From assembly GCA_036496605.1 (NCBI GenBank), contig DASXKV010000025.1, positions 124,001 through 188,000 of the forward strand: a stretch of DNA of 64,000 bases, written 5' to 3'. Of the stretch, positions 9,643 through 18,457 are shown one piece after another (the first letter of the stretch is position 1; every line of letters starts with the position of its first letter). Under the pieces are notes generated by a model. The model had not been told where the DNA came from. It ran no database searches and saw only the letters and a list, made by a program, of their open reading frames with translations. The DNA is from Gemmatimonadaceae bacterium (GTDB taxonomy: Bacteria; Gemmatimonadota; Gemmatimonadetes; Gemmatimonadales; Gemmatimonadaceae). Both the position numbers and the translations under genes were made by a program.

Positions 9643-10475
9643 TGGCCACCAGAACCGTTAGGCGTCAAGACGGCCCAGCCCGTTCCATGTTCCTCTTCAC
9701 ACGCCCGTTGGGCGGCGTCCTCCTCTGCGTCATCTGTCCCGTTCTGCTCCTCGCGCAGGACAATTACGAGATCCAGGTCTATGGCTCGGAGCTGGTACCG
9801 CGTGGGAGCACCATGGTCGAGCTACACAGCAACTTCACGCTCGCGGGCACGACCGTCCGCCAGAACGGGCTCTTACCGACGCAGCACGTATTGCACGAGA
9901 CGCTCGAGATCACTCATGGCTTCAGTGACTGGTTCGAGGTCGGCTTCTACGCATTCACGAGCACGGAACAGAGCACGGGACTGCAGTGGGTGGGCGATCA
10001 TATCCGTCCTCGCATCGCGGTGCCAGCGAGTTGGCATCTTCCGGTAGGCCTCAGCTTATCGCAGGAAGTTGGCTACCAGCGCCGTCAGTTTTCCGCGGAT
10101 ACGTGGACCTGGGAGATCCGGCCGATCATCGACCAGCAGCTCGGTCGCTTCTATTGGTCGTTGAATCCGGCGCTCGAACGCGCGCTGGTCGGTGAGAATG
10201 TGACGGCGGGATTCGAGTTCGCACCCAATGCGCAGGTCATGTTCGATGTCATGCCCAAAGTGTCGACAGCGCTCGAGTACTATGGCTCTTTCGGACCGGT
10301 GACGCACTTCGACCCTTTTGTCGAGACGCAGCAGCAGTTCTTTTTCGCGCTGAATCTCGACTTCGGCCCCGAGTGGGAATTCAACGTTGGCCTCGGCGAG
10401 GGCACAACGCGCAACACCGATCATTCGATCGTGAAGATGATTCTCGGGCGTCGCTTCGGTCGGGGCGCGGAATAG
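9642..10475 (+). CDS. exported protein of unknown function, probable outer-membrane beta-barrel
   Basis: 277 aa from the ATG that overlaps the preceding stop. An internal ATG at 9687 gives a cleaner signal peptide (MFLFTRPLGGVLLCVICPVLLLA, cleavage near AQD), so translation may really begin there. The rest alternates hydrophobic and polar residues (HGFSDWFEVGFYAFTS; FYWSLNPALERALVG), consistent with a beta-barrel, and ends in a short strand. I do not recognise a named family; it resembles generic outer-membrane or transporter-like barrels found in this phylum. Being translationally coupled to an aldehyde dehydrogenase is odd for a surface protein and may be incidental. It is convergent with the phospholipase-D-like gene. 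Confidence 0.7.
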   Translation: MATRTVRRQDGPARSMFLFTRPLGGVLLCVICPVLLLAQDNYEIQVYGSELVPRGSTMVELHSNFTLAGTTVRQNGLLPTQHVLHETLEITHGFSDWFEVGFYAFTSTEQSTGLQWVGDHIRPRIAVPASWHLPVGLSLSQEVGYQRRQFSADTWTWEIRPIIDQQLGRFYWSLNPALERALVGENVTAGFEFAPNAQVMFDVMPKVSTALEYYGSFGPVTHFDPFVETQQQFFFALNLDFGPEWEFNVGLGEGTTRNTDHSIVKMILGRRFGRGAE

Positions 10476-10488
10476 ACAAAACGACACA

Positions 10489-13400
10489 TCACAACGTCGC
10501 CCGTATCCAGCGCGCAAATCGGTCGATGATCGACGACTGCTTCGGCAGTAGCTGCTCCAACTGCGCCGGCCGCTCGATCCACGTCGTCCGCGCCATCATG
10601 TAAAAGAGATCAACGAGGCCGGCGGCCGCCTGCGGGCCGGACACGATGAGCGTCGCCTCACCATCCGACATCAGCCCACGCTGATCCATGTTGTGTGAGC
10701 CCTCGGCGAAGTAGAAGCTCACGCGCTTCCGCTCCGCCGCCGGAATGCTGGCCTCGTAGCCACGCATCATCTCGTCGGTACGCCGTGTCGCCGCCGTGTC
10801 CACAGGCGGGTGAGTGTCACCTAATGACGCGGCGAACGTCGCGGTCTGCTGTGACTGCACGCGCATCGCGTCGGCGAGCATGACGTCCCACCCGGGTTGA
10901 CGCAGCAGCGCCGCGATGGCCTCAGGCCGAGCGACGACCTGCGTCTTGCGGTGTGGTTGGGGCGGATGCTGCTTCTCGTCGTTGGCCATACTTGTCGCGT
11001 CGGGCTCGCTCGCGATCTGGTGCTCCACCTGACTCAGCACGGCGAGCGTCTTGTCGTCGAACGGAATCAACTCGCGGATCCACGGGTAGCGCGCGAGTCC
11101 CGCGCGCACCTCGCGCAGGCGACCGGTCGCGTCGTCGGCGGTCGCGTGCGCCGCGAAGAGGCCGATGTGCAGATCCCCGCCGCTGTGACGGATCGCCGTC
11201 GTTAGGCTGTCCCGGATCGCGAGGAGCCGGAGCAGTACGTCGTGCGCGCGCGCCATCGCCGGCGCGTCGGAAATCGGCGCGTTCGGCAGCGCCGGCGCGA
11301 TGATCTGGACGCGCACGCCACGCGCTGCCGCACCGGCGAGCATGCCGGCCCACGTCTCGCTCATCCAGAGCTGGTCCGGCACGATGATCATCGCGCCGGG
11401 CTGTGTGAGGTTGTACAACATCGCGCGCGCGACGGACGACTTCTTGGCGCCGAACCCGACCTCATTGTGCACTTGCAGGGCTCTTCCCACGAAGTCGCCG
11501 AGGTTCGCCTCTCGTTCTTCCACCCGCTTGCTCGCCACGGCTCGCAGCGGGGCAGGGATGTCGCTCTCCGAGTAGCCGTTGCGTCGCAGTGCGCGTCGAA
11601 GAGCGGCGCGCGCCTCCAACGTTGCAGGACCGCTCAGGCGGAACCCGCGGTCCTCCCACGTCGCGCTGGAGTACACCTCACCGATGCCGATGCCCATCAC
11701 GAACACGGCGCCGCGATTCGGCTCCGCCTCGTTCACGTCGTAGAGCACCAGCTTGCGGTGATCCCGCATGACATTGTCGGGTGTAAATGGAATTCCCGGG
11801 ATGATGTGCCCACTACGAAACGAGAAATCGGATTGATTGCCGACGTTCACGTGGACCTTGATGGTCTCGTGCAGCCAGCGCTTGGCGTCGCCGCTTGCTT
11901 TCGCGTCCTGCTGCAGACGGCGCGAGCTCGCGACGGCAGCGAGCAGATCGCGCTGGCGATCGCGCAGATGCCGTTCGCGCGTGCCGTCGTCGCCCTGGAT
12001 CCGCATCTTCGCGCCGAGCGGGTCCTCGAGGATCGAGAGCCAGAGACGCCCATCGGAGACTTCGTAGAAGTACTGATCGTGCAGGATCATGTACATCGGG
12101 AAGACGCCGGTGCTGTCATAGCGCCTAACGGCCGCCGTGAGGGCGGGGAGGTACGCGTCCGCCACCATGACGTAGCCGATGTTGTCGATGGCACGCGTGA
12201 CATACTGCCGCCCCATGAACTCATGCGTCCAAAGCACGTGATACTGCCGAGCGGCGAGAATGGAACGCGCGATCTCGAGCGGAAGATCCGTGCTGCGCAT
12301 GTATGTCAGCGCGTTGCCGTCGGTGAACGGGTGACCAACCACTCGGCCAATCAGCGAGTCCACCTCGATCTGGTCGTCGTACTGGTCGAACGTGAGCGCG
12401 AGATCCATCGGCAGCCAGAGGAGCCGGGAATCGTGCGTGCCGTTTATGAGAGTACGGATCGGGGCAGTGACTGCCGCGAGCCACGCAGCGAACGCGGACG
12501 TCGCGCCGGGCCGCGCGGCGAGCGGGATGCCTGACGAGTCGCTGAGCCATCGCTCGAAGTCCGCGGTGGCGCCGCCGGCGAGTCGTGGCAGATCCACCTT
12601 CTTCACGCGCCCGAACACCGAGTCAACCGGGATGAGTATGCGGTCGAGTACCGCGATGCGGGCGCGTCGCGCAACCGGCGCGCACTCGCTGCTGTCGAGC
12701 TGCACTCGAAACAGCTGCTCGAGCGCAATGCGCGACCGGTCCATAGCGGCACGATAGCTCGAGGCGTGCGAGGCGCGAATCGCGTTGTCGCCGTAGAGAT
12801 CCGAGTAGGCGGCGATCACGCCCGACGCTGACTCGATGTCGCGCGCCAGCTGCTGGGTGGTGGCGTCGTGCGCCGCGATTGGTTGCACCGGGGGACGTGG
12901 AGGATCCGGAATCTTTACGCTGGTCTCGCGCGGTCGAGTGCGTCCGGCGAGCGGCTGGAAAAGGGGCGCAGTGACGCCGATGCGTATTGTTTGCCCACGT
13001 GCGGGCAACCAGTCCAGGCGCAACATGGAGCCGCGGCCGAGGAGGCCGCCGCGGCGGATCGCGCTCTGCCAGCTCAGGATGGTGTTGAAGTGGTGATGTC
13101 GGATGTCCCAGTCGGTGCCGACGCTGGTCGCGAGCATTCGTGAGGTTGCCATCGCGCGAACGCCCGCGTCCTCGGTGCCGGCAATGGTGCCGTATCCTTC
13201 GAGCGTGCCGCCGATGATGCCCAGCAGCGGATTGAATGCCTCGACCGGCGGCTTGTTGAGCGAATGGAAAACACCATAGCTGAACGTTGCGCCCGAGCGA
13301 TATCCCTGAGTGTAGGCCGCTCCCTGTGCGGTGAACTGCTGTCGCCAGATCGGCGGCTGTCCGATCGAAAAGACGGGGGCCGGAGGCGGCGCGAATTGGG

Positions 13401-13503
13401 CCGGATTCGAAAGGGCCGGACTCGCGGTCTGGCCTTTCAGCGCGCCGGCGTAGAACGCAGCGAGCGTGCCGAGCAGGACGCTCGCTTTGAGTATGCGGAT
13501 CAT
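10489..13503 (-). CDS. large exported phospholipase-D-like (HKD) protein
   Basis: 1004 aa from ATG at 13503, chosen because it gives a signal peptide (MIRILKASVLLGTLAAFYA) and because longer frames run into the upstream gene. Residues 40-550 form an N-terminal region I do not recognise. The C-terminal half has two PLD-like modules: HRKLVLYD near residues 580-587 fits H-x-K-x4-D, and HRKTQVVAR near 849 keeps H-x-K but lacks the Asp. Near 937, GSHNMDQRG is the usual motif after a second HKD. PLD enzymes cleave or transfer phosphodiester bonds in phospholipids or nucleic acids; which applies here is unknown. It starts 50 nt after the flavoenzyme gene on the same strand. Confidence 0.75.
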   Translation of the reverse strand: MIRILKASVLLGTLAAFYAGALKGQTASPALSNPAQFAPPPAPVFSIGQPPIWRQQFTAQGAAYTQGYRSGATFSYGVFHSLNKPPVEAFNPLLGIIGGTLEGYGTIAGTEDAGVRAMATSRMLATSVGTDWDIRHHHFNTILSWQSAIRRGGLLGRGSMLRLDWLPARGQTIRIGVTAPLFQPLAGRTRPRETSVKIPDPPRPPVQPIAAHDATTQQLARDIESASGVIAAYSDLYGDNAIRASHASSYRAAMDRSRIALEQLFRVQLDSSECAPVARRARIAVLDRILIPVDSVFGRVKKVDLPRLAGGATADFERWLSDSSGIPLAARPGATSAFAAWLAAVTAPIRTLINGTHDSRLLWLPMDLALTFDQYDDQIEVDSLIGRVVGHPFTDGNALTYMRSTDLPLEIARSILAARQYHVLWTHEFMGRQYVTRAIDNIGYVMVADAYLPALTAAVRRYDSTGVFPMYMILHDQYFYEVSDGRLWLSILEDPLGAKMRIQGDDGTRERHLRDRQRDLLAAVASSRRLQQDAKASGDAKRWLHETIKVHVNVGNQSDFSFRSGHIIPGIPFTPDNVMRDHRKLVLYDVNEAEPNRGAVFVMGIGIGEVYSSATWEDRGFRLSGPATLEARAALRRALRRNGYSESDIPAPLRAVASKRVEEREANLGDFVGRALQVHNEVGFGAKKSSVARAMLYNLTQPGAMIIVPDQLWMSETWAGMLAGAAARGVRVQIIAPALPNAPISDAPAMARAHDVLLRLLAIRDSLTTAIRHSGGDLHIGLFAAHATADDATGRLREVRAGLARYPWIRELIPFDDKTLAVLSQVEHQIASEPDATSMANDEKQHPPQPHRKTQVVARPEAIAALLRQPGWDVMLADAMRVQSQQTATFAASLGDTHPPVDTAATRRTDEMMRGYEASIPAAERKRVSFYFAEGSHNMDQRGLMSDGEATLIVSGPQAAAGLVDLFYMMARTTWIERPAQLEQLLPKQSSIIDRFARWIRATL

Positions 13504-13553
13504 GGCCGGCTCAAGGGCAATCTTTATGCAAACCCAAGAGAAACGGCGCTGAT

Positions 13554-14906
13554 TCAAGCGAGATCCAAAGGCGCGATGTTCTGGTTTCGGCGAAAGCGAT
13601 TCGCGGAGTCGTACTTCGCCTTCACCTGGGCGAGCCGCGCGTAGTTGTCGCCGTACGCCTCGCGCACGCGAGCCCCATCGTCCTCGGCGAGCGCGTTGAC
13701 ATAGACGAGGCGTGCCGACCACGGATGCATCGCCCGGTTGAAGTTGCGCGTCCAAGCGACATTCCGCGCATCGTCCTTCGCATCATCCCAGAGACTGAGC
13801 ATGACCAGGTCGAACGCGTGGCACCGTGCCGGAAACGCAGTCGCGTTAGGCGCGACTCGCGTCGCGGCACCGTGCGCATGCTCGAGCTTGACTATGCTGC
13901 GAGGCGACGCGCGTGCCGCGGCACACTCTACGAACGTGTCGATTGCCTCGTCCGGAAGCGCCCTCAGAAATGTCGACTTCCAGTAACTGCGAACGCCGAA
14001 CGGCGTTCCCGCGTCGAACATCTGCTGCATCGACACGTACGGCATGCGAGTGACGAGATCCGCCACCGGTGATCCAAATGCGCGGAGCGGCGCGAGAACC
14101 CGCTCCCCCTCGTCGAGACTGGGACCACTGTAGGCGGGGATCAGGGCTATCAACGGCGCGCCGTCTGGACTCGTGATCGCCGCCGCAAAGACAGTCAACT
14201 CGTCAGGCGCACCAGCCATCACGAAGTCGCGATAGTGGCGCAGGACTTCGGCGGCTCTCGTGAATGGGTGGAGAATCATTCCCGAGATGACGGTGGTCAC
14301 GGGGTGCAATCGATACGTAATCGACGTCACGACGCCAAAGTTGCCGCCACCGCCTTTGAGCGCCCAGAACAAATCGGAATGCTCCTCTGCACTCGCGGTC
14401 AGTCGCTCGCCGTCCGCCGTTATGAGCGAGTACGCAATGGTGGTGTCGCAGGTCAGGCCGCAGCTTCCCATCAGCCATCCCACGCCGCCGCCAAGGGTGA
14501 GTCCAGCGATGCCCGTCGTCGAGTTGATGCCGCCGGTCGTCGCCAAGCCATGAGCCTGCGTGGCCGCATCGAACTCGCCCCACGTGAGTCCGGTTTCACT
14601 CGTCGCGGTCCGCGCAATCGGATCTACGGTGATCCGCTTCATCCGCGACACATCGATTACAAGTCCGTCATCAACACTTGCCAGGCCGGCCACGTTGTGG
14701 CCACCGGCACGGATCGCGGGATACAGCTCCTCGTGCGCCGCGAAGTGCACCGCGGTCGCGACATCATCAGCGGTTACACATCGGACAATGGCCGCCGGCC
14801 TGCGATCGATCATCCCATTCCACAGTCGCCGAGCGAGGTCGTAGCCTTGGGAGGTAGGCGTGAGGATGTCGCCGCGAAGCTGTGACCGCAGAACCTCGAG
14901 GTTCAT
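13554..14906 (-). CDS. FAD-binding oxidoreductase, berberine-bridge-enzyme type
   Basis: 450 aa. FAD_binding_4 domain (about 35-170): AIRAGGHNVAG with His70 at the position used for 8-alpha-histidyl FAD attachment, then TTGGINSTTGIAGLTLGGG and GWLMGSCGLTCD. The BBE-type C-terminal strand is seen in YGDNYARLAQVKAKYD, followed by NRFRRNQNI, the usual end of the family. Such enzymes oxidise sugars, alkaloids or other alcohols with O2 or another acceptor; the substrate cannot be read. No signal peptide is present. The HxlR regulator at 15055 is transcribed divergently from it, a common arrangement in which the regulator controls the redox enzyme. Confidence 0.88.
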   Translation of the reverse strand: MNLEVLRSQLRGDILTPTSQGYDLARRLWNGMIDRRPAAIVRCVTADDVATAVHFAAHEELYPAIRAGGHNVAGLASVDDGLVIDVSRMKRITVDPIARTATSETGLTWGEFDAATQAHGLATTGGINSTTGIAGLTLGGGVGWLMGSCGLTCDTTIAYSLITADGERLTASAEEHSDLFWALKGGGGNFGVVTSITYRLHPVTTVISGMILHPFTRAAEVLRHYRDFVMAGAPDELTVFAAAITSPDGAPLIALIPAYSGPSLDEGERVLAPLRAFGSPVADLVTRMPYVSMQQMFDAGTPFGVRSYWKSTFLRALPDEAIDTFVECAAARASPRSIVKLEHAHGAATRVAPNATAFPARCHAFDLVMLSLWDDAKDDARNVAWTRNFNRAMHPWSARLVYVNALAEDDGARVREAYGDNYARLAQVKAKYDSANRFRRNQNIAPLDLA

Positions 14907-15054
14907 GAGTACATCGGTAATCGCGAATTAGCGCGGTTCGAGAGTGGCCCAGAAGGACAAGAGTATGGGGCGCCGGCGCTGCCGGAAGGTCACCTGGGCA
15001 CGTGGTTCACAAATTGGACTTGCCATCCTTCGTCGGCCGGCCGACCTTCGCGTC

Positions 15055-15747
15055 ATGACCGACTACGGGCAGTTTTGTCCCGTGGCGCTCGGCGCCGAAA
15101 TCTTCGCCGAGCGCTGGACGCCGCTCATCCTGCGCGAGCTGCTCATGGGCGGCCGGCGATTCAGTGACATCCAGCGTGGCGTCCCCAGAATGTCCAGAAA
15201 TCTGCTGACGCAGCGGCTCCACTCACTGCGGAGCAGCGGGATCATCGAGCAGCTACCCGCGGAGGGCGGTCACGGCTACGAATATCGTTTGACCGTCGCT
15301 GGTCGCGAGCTCAGTACGGTGATCGACGCGCTCGGTAATTGGGGCTACCGGTGGGCGAGTAAGGACCTCACGGCCAAGGATCTCGATCCCGACTTCCTCA
15401 TGTGGTCGCTACGAAGGATGGTTCGGATCGACGCACTCCCCGACGAGCGCGTCGTGCTGCTCTTTCGATTCCGTGGACACAAGGACCGCGCGTACTGGCT
15501 GGTGCTGCAGCGTCCCGAGGTCGACCTCTGCCTCTTCGATCCCGGGTATGAGGTGAGTCTGGAAATCGAAGCCGAAGTCGAGGCGCTCGCTCGTGTATGT
15601 CTCGGTCACCTCGAGCTGCACCAAGTCATGCGCGATGGCGGCGTCGAGGTACACGGCGCGCCGCGTCATCGCAACGCATTGCCGAGCTGGCTCGGCGTCA
15701 CCCGGTTCGCGGCCATGGCCAAGGCAGCGAGCGCCGTTTCACGATGA
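15055..15747 (+). CDS. HxlR-family winged-helix transcriptional regulator
   Basis: 230 aa from ATG at 15055; a frame extends upstream to 14944 but the extra residues are basic and unlike the family, while MTDYGQFCPVALGAEIFAER is a typical start. HxlR domain at about 1-100: Cys8 near the N-terminus (a redox-sensing position in some relatives), RWTPLILRELLMGGRRFSDI, then the recognition helix RMSRNLLTQRLHSL and wing EYRLT. Residues 110-225 look like the SCP2-type C-terminal extension found in some HxlR proteins. Probably a cytosolic repressor of the divergent flavoenzyme gene (14906, 148 nt away). A CCTAACG word begins 4 nt after the stop. Confidence 0.87.
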   Translation: MTDYGQFCPVALGAEIFAERWTPLILRELLMGGRRFSDIQRGVPRMSRNLLTQRLHSLRSSGIIEQLPAEGGHGYEYRLTVAGRELSTVIDALGNWGYRWASKDLTAKDLDPDFLMWSLRRMVRIDALPDERVVLLFRFRGHKDRAYWLVLQRPEVDLCLFDPGYEVSLEIEAEVEALARVCLGHLELHQVMRDGGVEVHGAPRHRNALPSWLGVTRFAAMAKAASAVSR

Positions 15748-15904
15748 CTTCCTAACGGTTCACTTTTGGGGCTGTTCACAATCGCTCATCCGGCTCTACT
15801 CTCGTCTCCTCGGATTTCCGCATGTCATGAGCGGGGAAGCGAAGCTGAGCACATGCACCGAGGCATTGTTGCCGCCGCTCGGTCATCAGCATGGGAGGCG
15901 TATC

Positions 15905-17290
15905 ATGTGGAGGCAGCTCAATCTGGTAAGCGTCGCTGCAGTTGGCCTGTTGGCCGCCGCGTGCGCGGATAATCGGGCCCCAACCATCACCGGACCGCAG
16001 TCCTCCGCACGCACGCAAGCCGACATCGATGCCACGAACGTCGCGAAATCATCCGTAGCCGATTTCGACGCCGTGGTGCCGTCCGCCTACTATCAACTCT
16101 CGCTCGACTTCACGAAAGAGACGGCGGGCATCACGCCACCGGTGCAGGCACGCGCGTTCGGGTACATGGGTCTCGCGCTCTACGAGTCGCTCGTCGGTGG
16201 CATGCCGGACAATCGCTCGGTGGCGAGTCAGTTGAATGGCATCGGTGCACTGCCGGGCGCGAAAGGAGTCCCGTACTCCTGGCCGCTCGTCGCCAACGCG
16301 GCGCTCGCGGAAGTGATGCGAGGCCTCTGGGGCGACAAGACGAGTCGAGCTGCCGGCAACATCGCCGATCTAAACGCGCTCGAGGCCAGTCTGGCGTCGC
16401 AGTACGCTGCCGGCGTGCCGCCTGGCCTGGCGATGCTGTCGAGACAGTTTGGTCGCTCGGTTGGTGCGGCGGTCTACGCGACTTCACGAGACGACGGTGC
16501 CGATGAATCGTACCTGACGAATTTCCCCACGACATACACGCCGCCAACGGGTCCAGGCTTGTGGGTGCCCACCGCGCCGGGCCAACTGGCGATGCAACCA
16601 TTCTGGGCAACAAAGGTCAGGACATTCGCGCTCTCGAGTGCCGCCGCGTGCGACCCGGGCCCTCCTCCGGCGTACTCCGAGCAGCCCGGCTCGGCGTTCT
16701 ACAACGAGGCGAATCTGGATTACCAGCTGTCGAAGACTCTCACGCCCGAGCAGATCACCATCGCGCAGTACTGGGCCGATGGTCCGGGGTCCATCAGCGG
16801 ACCTGGCCACGCGCTGGCGATCGTCAACGAGGTGATCGCTCAGCAGAACGCGAATTTGGCCACGGCCGCGGAGGCGTACGCACGTGCCGGGATCGCCGAC
16901 GCCGACGCGCTCACCTCCATCTGGCAAGCGAAATACGAATACAATCTGATTCGTCCGGTCAGCTACATCCGACGGGTGATCGATCCAACGTGGAACACGC
17001 TGCTCGCCACGCCGCCGTTTCCGGAATACGTGTCGGCGCACTCGGGCCAGTCAGCTGCCGTGCTGACTACCCTCGAGACTGTGTTCGGCGACAACGTGCC
17101 GTTCGTGGACCACGCGCACGACGCAGACGGCTTCGCTCCACGCTCCTTCGACCACATCTTTGCCGCCGCCGAAGAAGCGGGAATTTCACGGCTGTATGCT
17201 GGAATCCACTTTAGCTCTGGAAATCTCAACGGACGCGCGCTCGGTCGCTGTGTGGCGGCGCGGGTGAACTCACTGAACTGGCGCCGCTGA
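15905..17290 (+). CDS. vanadium-dependent haloperoxidase-like lipoprotein
   Basis: 461 aa from ATG at 15905; the signal sequence MWRQLNLVSVAAVGLLAAAC ends in a lipobox with Cys20, so the protein should be a lipoprotein. The PAP2/vanadate-site residues appear in order: K and R in WQAKYEYNLIRPVSYI, then SAH in PEYVSAHSGQSAA where most relatives have SGH, then R and H in GISRLYAGIHFSSG. So the vanadate or phosphate pocket looks complete apart from Gly to Ala. The catalysed reaction (halide oxidation or phosphatase) is not settled by sequence. A perfect 11-bp hairpin follows the stop. The other member of the family in the window is at 1-1215. Confidence 0.85.
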   Translation: MWRQLNLVSVAAVGLLAAACADNRAPTITGPQSSARTQADIDATNVAKSSVADFDAVVPSAYYQLSLDFTKETAGITPPVQARAFGYMGLALYESLVGGMPDNRSVASQLNGIGALPGAKGVPYSWPLVANAALAEVMRGLWGDKTSRAAGNIADLNALEASLASQYAAGVPPGLAMLSRQFGRSVGAAVYATSRDDGADESYLTNFPTTYTPPTGPGLWVPTAPGQLAMQPFWATKVRTFALSSAAACDPGPPPAYSEQPGSAFYNEANLDYQLSKTLTPEQITIAQYWADGPGSISGPGHALAIVNEVIAQQNANLATAAEAYARAGIADADALTSIWQAKYEYNLIRPVSYIRRVIDPTWNTLLATPPFPEYVSAHSGQSAAVLTTLETVFGDNVPFVDHAHDADGFAPRSFDHIFAAAEEAGISRLYAGIHFSSGNLNGRALGRCVAARVNSLNWRR

Positions 17291-17307
17291 GATCAGCAGC
17301 CCGGTTC

Positions 17308-17338
17308 CGAGCCTCCAGCGCTCTCGCCTGGAGGCTCG
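17308..17338 (+). terminator. hairpin terminator after the haloperoxidase-like gene
   Basis: Perfect 11-bp stem CGAGCCTCCAG / CTGGAGGCTCG with a 9-nt loop, starting 18 nt after the stop at 17290. No T-run follows, as is common in GC-rich genomes. Confidence 0.65.
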
Positions 17339-17355
17339 CGTCGGACGATTTCATT

Positions 17356-17384
17356 GCTAACACATCCTTCTGCTTTTGTGTCTT
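17356..17384 (+). promoter_or_regulatory. candidate ECF-sigma promoter of the sigma operon
   Basis: GCTAACAC (17356-17363), 14 nt, GTGTCTT (17378-17384). The same two boxes with the same spacing occur upstream of the barrel gene at 18946. An AAC-containing -35 box and a GTC-type -10 box are typical of ECF promoters. Distance to the sigma ATG is about 80 nt. Confidence 0.6.
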
Positions 17385-17462
17385 TGGGGGGACGCCGCCG
17401 CCGGTATATTCTGCCACGTGACCGCTAACACACTGGTTGGCACATGGGTCATCTCCGGAGAC

Positions 17463-18062
17463 ATGGCATCCGATCGCGGAGCTCCGGCGACCCCTGCCGC
17501 ACTCGTCCAGCCGACGGATGCGCGACTGATCGTGGAGGCGGCTGCGGGTGATCGGACAGCATTCGAGATCCTGGTTCGACGCCATTATCGCGCTGCTTAC
17601 GCGGTCGCCCTTGCGCGCAGCGGCAATCGCGCCGACGCCGAGGATCTCGTCCACGATGCCTTCATACGCGCGGCGGAGCGACTCGACAGGTGTCGGCAGC
17701 CCGACCGCTTCGTCGCCTGGCTCTGCACCATCGTTCGTAACCTCGCGCACAACCTGCGGGCGCGCGATTCCCTGCGACGGGCGACTGTACTCCCCGACGA
17801 CACCGCGAGCCGCGAGGACAGCCCCGACCGGAAGGCGCAGCTCGCGGATCTGCGCGAGCAACTGCAAACGGCCCTCGCGACGCTCCCCGTGATCCAGCGC
17901 GAGGTCGTGCTGCTGCACGACGTCGACGGCCGCACGCACGAGGAAATTGCGGTAATCGTCGGCACGACGAGCGGTATGTGCCGGCAACATCTCTTCAAGG
18001 CGCGGAAGCAACTGCGTCACCTTCTCGCTGGACCGAACGGTCCGGAGCTTCCCGATGCTTAA
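17463..18062 (+). CDS. ECF-family RNA polymerase sigma factor
   Basis: 199 aa from ATG at 17463, preceded by CCGGAG at good spacing; an upstream in-frame start (17376) lies inside the candidate promoter and is rejected. Sigma region 2 at about residues 20-90 (AFEILVRRHYRAAYAVALAR, DAEDLVHDAFIRA, PDRFVAWLCTIVRN) and region 4 at about 120-185 (LPVIQREVVLLHDVDGRTHE then EEIAVIVGTTSGMCRQHLFK). It lacks region 3, as expected for ECF factors. The stop overlaps the next gene by 8 nt, typical of a sigma/anti-sigma pair. A candidate autoregulated promoter lies at 17356-17384, and the same motif drives the barrel gene at 19001. Confidence 0.92.
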   Translation: MASDRGAPATPAALVQPTDARLIVEAAAGDRTAFEILVRRHYRAAYAVALARSGNRADAEDLVHDAFIRAAERLDRCRQPDRFVAWLCTIVRNLAHNLRARDSLRRATVLPDDTASREDSPDRKAQLADLREQLQTALATLPVIQREVVLLHDVDGRTHEEIAVIVGTTSGMCRQHLFKARKQLRHLLAGPNGPELPDA

Positions 18063-18447
18063 CGACTCACGTCCCGACGACCGCATCGATCTCTCCGTCC
18101 TCGACCCACTCCGCGACGACGGGAGGGGGAGCCTCGATGCACGAGCGGCGATCATCGCGCGAGATGCCATGGATGCGCGCCAACGGCTGCTGGCAGCCCG
18201 ATCCGTCGAACGGACGAGCGTCGTGAGCGCGCTCATGACATATGCGCTGCCGACGATGCTCGCGGCCGGCCTCATTCTCGCCGTCGCGCTATCCGCCGTC
18301 GTGCGGACGCCGGCGGCGGCGGTCCGTCAGGTATCCGCGGCCGAGGCGATGGGCATCCCGCGCCGACTCACCGACATTCTGCAGTCGACGGGCACGCCGT
18401 CGCTCGTCGAGCTCGGAGCCGCGCTGAGCGTATCCGCCTCACGATGA
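18055..18447 (+). CDS. small single-pass membrane protein, probable anti-sigma factor
   Basis: 130 aa. It overlaps the sigma gene by 8 nt, the usual place for the cognate anti-sigma factor. The N-terminal 58 residues are hydrophilic and rich in Asp and Arg (cytosolic), one TM helix follows at about 60-85 (MTYALPTMLAAGLILAVALS), and the last 45 residues would be periplasmic. No HxxxCxxC zinc motif is present, so it is not a ZAS-type anti-sigma factor, and no family is recognisable from sequence alone. The function rests on position and topology. Confidence 0.7.
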   Translation: MLNDSRPDDRIDLSVLDPLRDDGRGSLDARAAIIARDAMDARQRLLAARSVERTSVVSALMTYALPTMLAAGLILAVALSAVVRTPAAAVRQVSAAEAMGIPRRLTDILQSTGTPSLVELGAALSVSASR

Positions 18448-18457
18448 GCAACTGCTC

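Noticed and set aside
13504-13755. N-terminal extension of the PLD-like gene to 13755
   Set aside because: It overlaps the 3' end of the flavoenzyme gene on the same strand in another frame, and the extra residues are basic and unlike a signal; the ATG at 13503 starts a clear signal peptide.
17425-17432. Third GCTAACAC box
   Set aside because: No GTGTCTT-like box at the 14-nt spacing downstream; probably chance or a weak half-site.
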